Below are positions 63,023 through 64,000 of a DNA stretch of 64,000 bases, in pieces; within the stretch, counting starts at the first letter, position 1, and each line of letters begins with the position of its first letter. The position numbers were made by a program, and so were the translations under genes. Origin of the DNA: OLB11 sp044234005 (GTDB lineage: Bacteria; Bacteroidota; Bacteroidia; Chitinophagales; Chitinophagaceae); contig JBIIJE010000001.1 of the NCBI GenBank assembly GCA_044234005.1, forward strand, positions 21,261-85,260, given 5' to 3'. The notes under the pieces were generated by a model. The model was not told the DNA's origin, searched no databases, and saw only the letters and a program-made list of their open reading frames with translations.

Positions 63023-63412
63023 ATGAAAAAAATATCACTTATAGGTATTATAGTAATTTATTTATACGCAGCTTGTGATTCATCAGATGAAAATATTACA
63101 AGTCCAAAACACAAAGAGTTAGTTGGAGATATGGCTGTTTCTGATGAAGCTAAAAATTTATTCATGGCTAATTGTGCTTCTTGCCATAATCCACTCAAAG
63201 ATGCAACAGGCCCTGCATTAAAAGGTACATTAAGCAGAGTACCTAGCAGAGATTGGCTTGTAAAATGGATTCAAAACCCAGCAGCATTAATTAGTGAAAA
63301 AGATGCCTATGCGCTCGCTATTTATGAAAAATGGAACAAAACACCCATGACTGCATTCCCGAATTTAACAAATGAAGAAGTTGACTTATTAATTGATGAA
63401 TATTGCCAATAA
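63023..63412 (+). CDS. Class I cytochrome c lipoprotein
   Basis: A 129-residue periplasmic lipoprotein with lipobox LYAAC (Cys18). The haem motif is CASCH (51-55), and M109 in KTPMTAFPNLT is the probable sixth ligand. ATGPALKGTL and DWLVKWIQNPAALI match small cytochromes c that shuttle electrons. It could feed the di-haem peroxidase encoded at 30699-31871, but that is conjecture. Divergent from mutL. Confidence 0.9.
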   Translation: MKKISLIGIIVIYLYAACDSSDENITSPKHKELVGDMAVSDEAKNLFMANCASCHNPLKDATGPALKGTLSRVPSRDWLVKWIQNPAALISEKDAYALAIYEKWNKTPMTAFPNLTNEEVDLLIDEYCQ

Positions 63413-63519
63413 ATTAAAGCTAGATGATAAGTCAAACTACATAGCCACATAGTACAGCTATGACACACTTGTTTGAAATACTAGTTGCAATTACAGATTG
63501 TTTTGGTAAAATATTATTT

Positions 63520-64000
63520 ATGGATTTTCTTGATTTGAAATTTTATTTTATTGTTGTGGTTATTATATTTTGGTCTTACTATTTTGTTTACTGAACAAGC
63601 AAAGAGAAAACCCTTGTTCATGATTGGAGCTTTCCCTTTTCTAATTCTAAAAAGCTATTTAAAATTGTTTTATCAATCAGAATTCCCATTATAATTGGAT
63701 TGTTAGCCTGAGGCGTCAATATTCTTTTTGTTGTAATGGCTCATCCTGTGTGGGGATTGGTTCAGCAGCTTCTAATTATAAGTTTATTTGCAGTTAACCT
63801 CAATGATTTATCGTCGTATAAAATTTCTCCTGCCTTAATTATAATCCTAACATCCGTATTTTGTTCAATTGTACATTATCTATCGATTGGATAAATTATT
63901 GCAACATATATTATAGCTTCAATTTATTCGTTTCTTTTTCTTAAGTACCATAATATTCTTCCTTTAGGATTGTTTGATGATATTATAGGCGCTTTGTTTT
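63520..64000 (+). pseudogene. Decayed CPBP-type membrane protein (runs off window)
   Basis: One plus-strand frame from ATG 63520 reads through the end of the window with only three stops (TGA at 63592, TGA at 63703, TAA near 63892). The translated pieces are coherent: FYFIVVVIIFWSYYFVY, IRIPIIIGLLA, AHPVWGLVQQLLIISLFAVN, ALIIILTSVFCSIVHYLSIG, SIYSFLFLKYHNILPLGLFD. WGLVQQ, the histidine in the next helix, and NILPLGLFD fit CPBP/Abi-type intramembrane proteins, in the subgroup with QQ in place of EE. Genes nearby use TGA as a real stop, so recoding is not the explanation. Pseudogene. Confidence 0.65.

Noticed and set aside
63592..63705. TGA read as tryptophan in the CPBP-like frame
   Set aside because: A TAA follows in the same frame and zapA ends in TGA, so a changed code is not supported.
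1..64000. CRISPR arrays, tRNA or rRNA genes and intact insertion sequences
   Set aside because: Reading the gaps on both strands showed no regularly spaced repeats, no cloverleaf with T-loop GTTCRANYC, and no transposase frame with terminal repeats.

Overview
The window is from a low-GC member of the Bacteroidota, most likely a Chitinophagia/Sphingobacteriia-type aerobe. Three things support this. Many genes are preceded by the phylum's TAnnTTTG promoter -7 box. The housekeeping proteins have Bacteroidota features: a SecA of about 1100 residues, a CarB without the C-terminal allosteric domain, a NusG paralogue heading a polysaccharide operon, and ZapA overlapping a PolX-like protein. Secreted and outer-membrane proteins of uncertain function are common. 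No tRNA, rRNA, CRISPR array or intact insertion sequence was recognised.

Region 1 (1-14145, all minus strand) is a tightly packed surface-polysaccharide operon that continues past the left edge. It is read from a consensus promoter near 14140 through a NusG/UpxY-like antiterminator, kdsA, kdsD, a Wzx-type flippase, an acyltransferase, a GT-B-fold protein, an SDR dehydrogenase, an FAD oxidoreductase, several glycosyltransferases, an unassigned probable alpha/alpha-toroid protein, an O-antigen ligase/polymerase-like membrane protein, a methyltransferase and a truncated glycosyltransferase. Two Kdo genes at its head suggest that the glycan contains Kdo or that Kdo supply is co-regulated with it.

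Region 2 (14300-31900) mixes housekeeping genes with gene decay. Intact genes include a HAD phosphatase, a NodU/CmcH carbamoyltransferase, pepD, a thiolase, dnaN, dxr-rseP, carB and a MauG-like di-haem peroxidase. carB is split in frame into two ORFs 138 bp apart. Decayed pieces include a TPR/class III cyclase pseudogene, a LuxR-type regulator tail and two similar outer-membrane-protein-like tails.

Region 3 (32000-54200) holds envelope and general metabolism genes: a large membrane protein, a DPM1-like glycosyltransferase, a DUF3857/transglutaminase protein, an LpxL-like acyltransferase, nadD, a sortilin-like Asp-box propeller protein, fhs, ridA, tsaB, an ArsR regulator, scpB, an outer-membrane barrel, a small lipoprotein with a clear terminator, and secA.

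Region 4 (54200-64000) holds an ORF6N pseudogene, zapA-polX, a class III aminotransferase, cysS, a YCF48-like lipoprotein overlapping mutL, a c-type cytochrome lipoprotein, and a decayed CPBP-type membrane protein running off the right edge. The PolX lacks its polymerase aspartates but keeps the PHP site, and MutL lacks the endonuclease motifs.

No wholly new multi-gene system is evident. The best leads are the split carB, the PolX-like PHP protein, the unassigned enzymes in the polysaccharide operon, and the number of pseudogenes.
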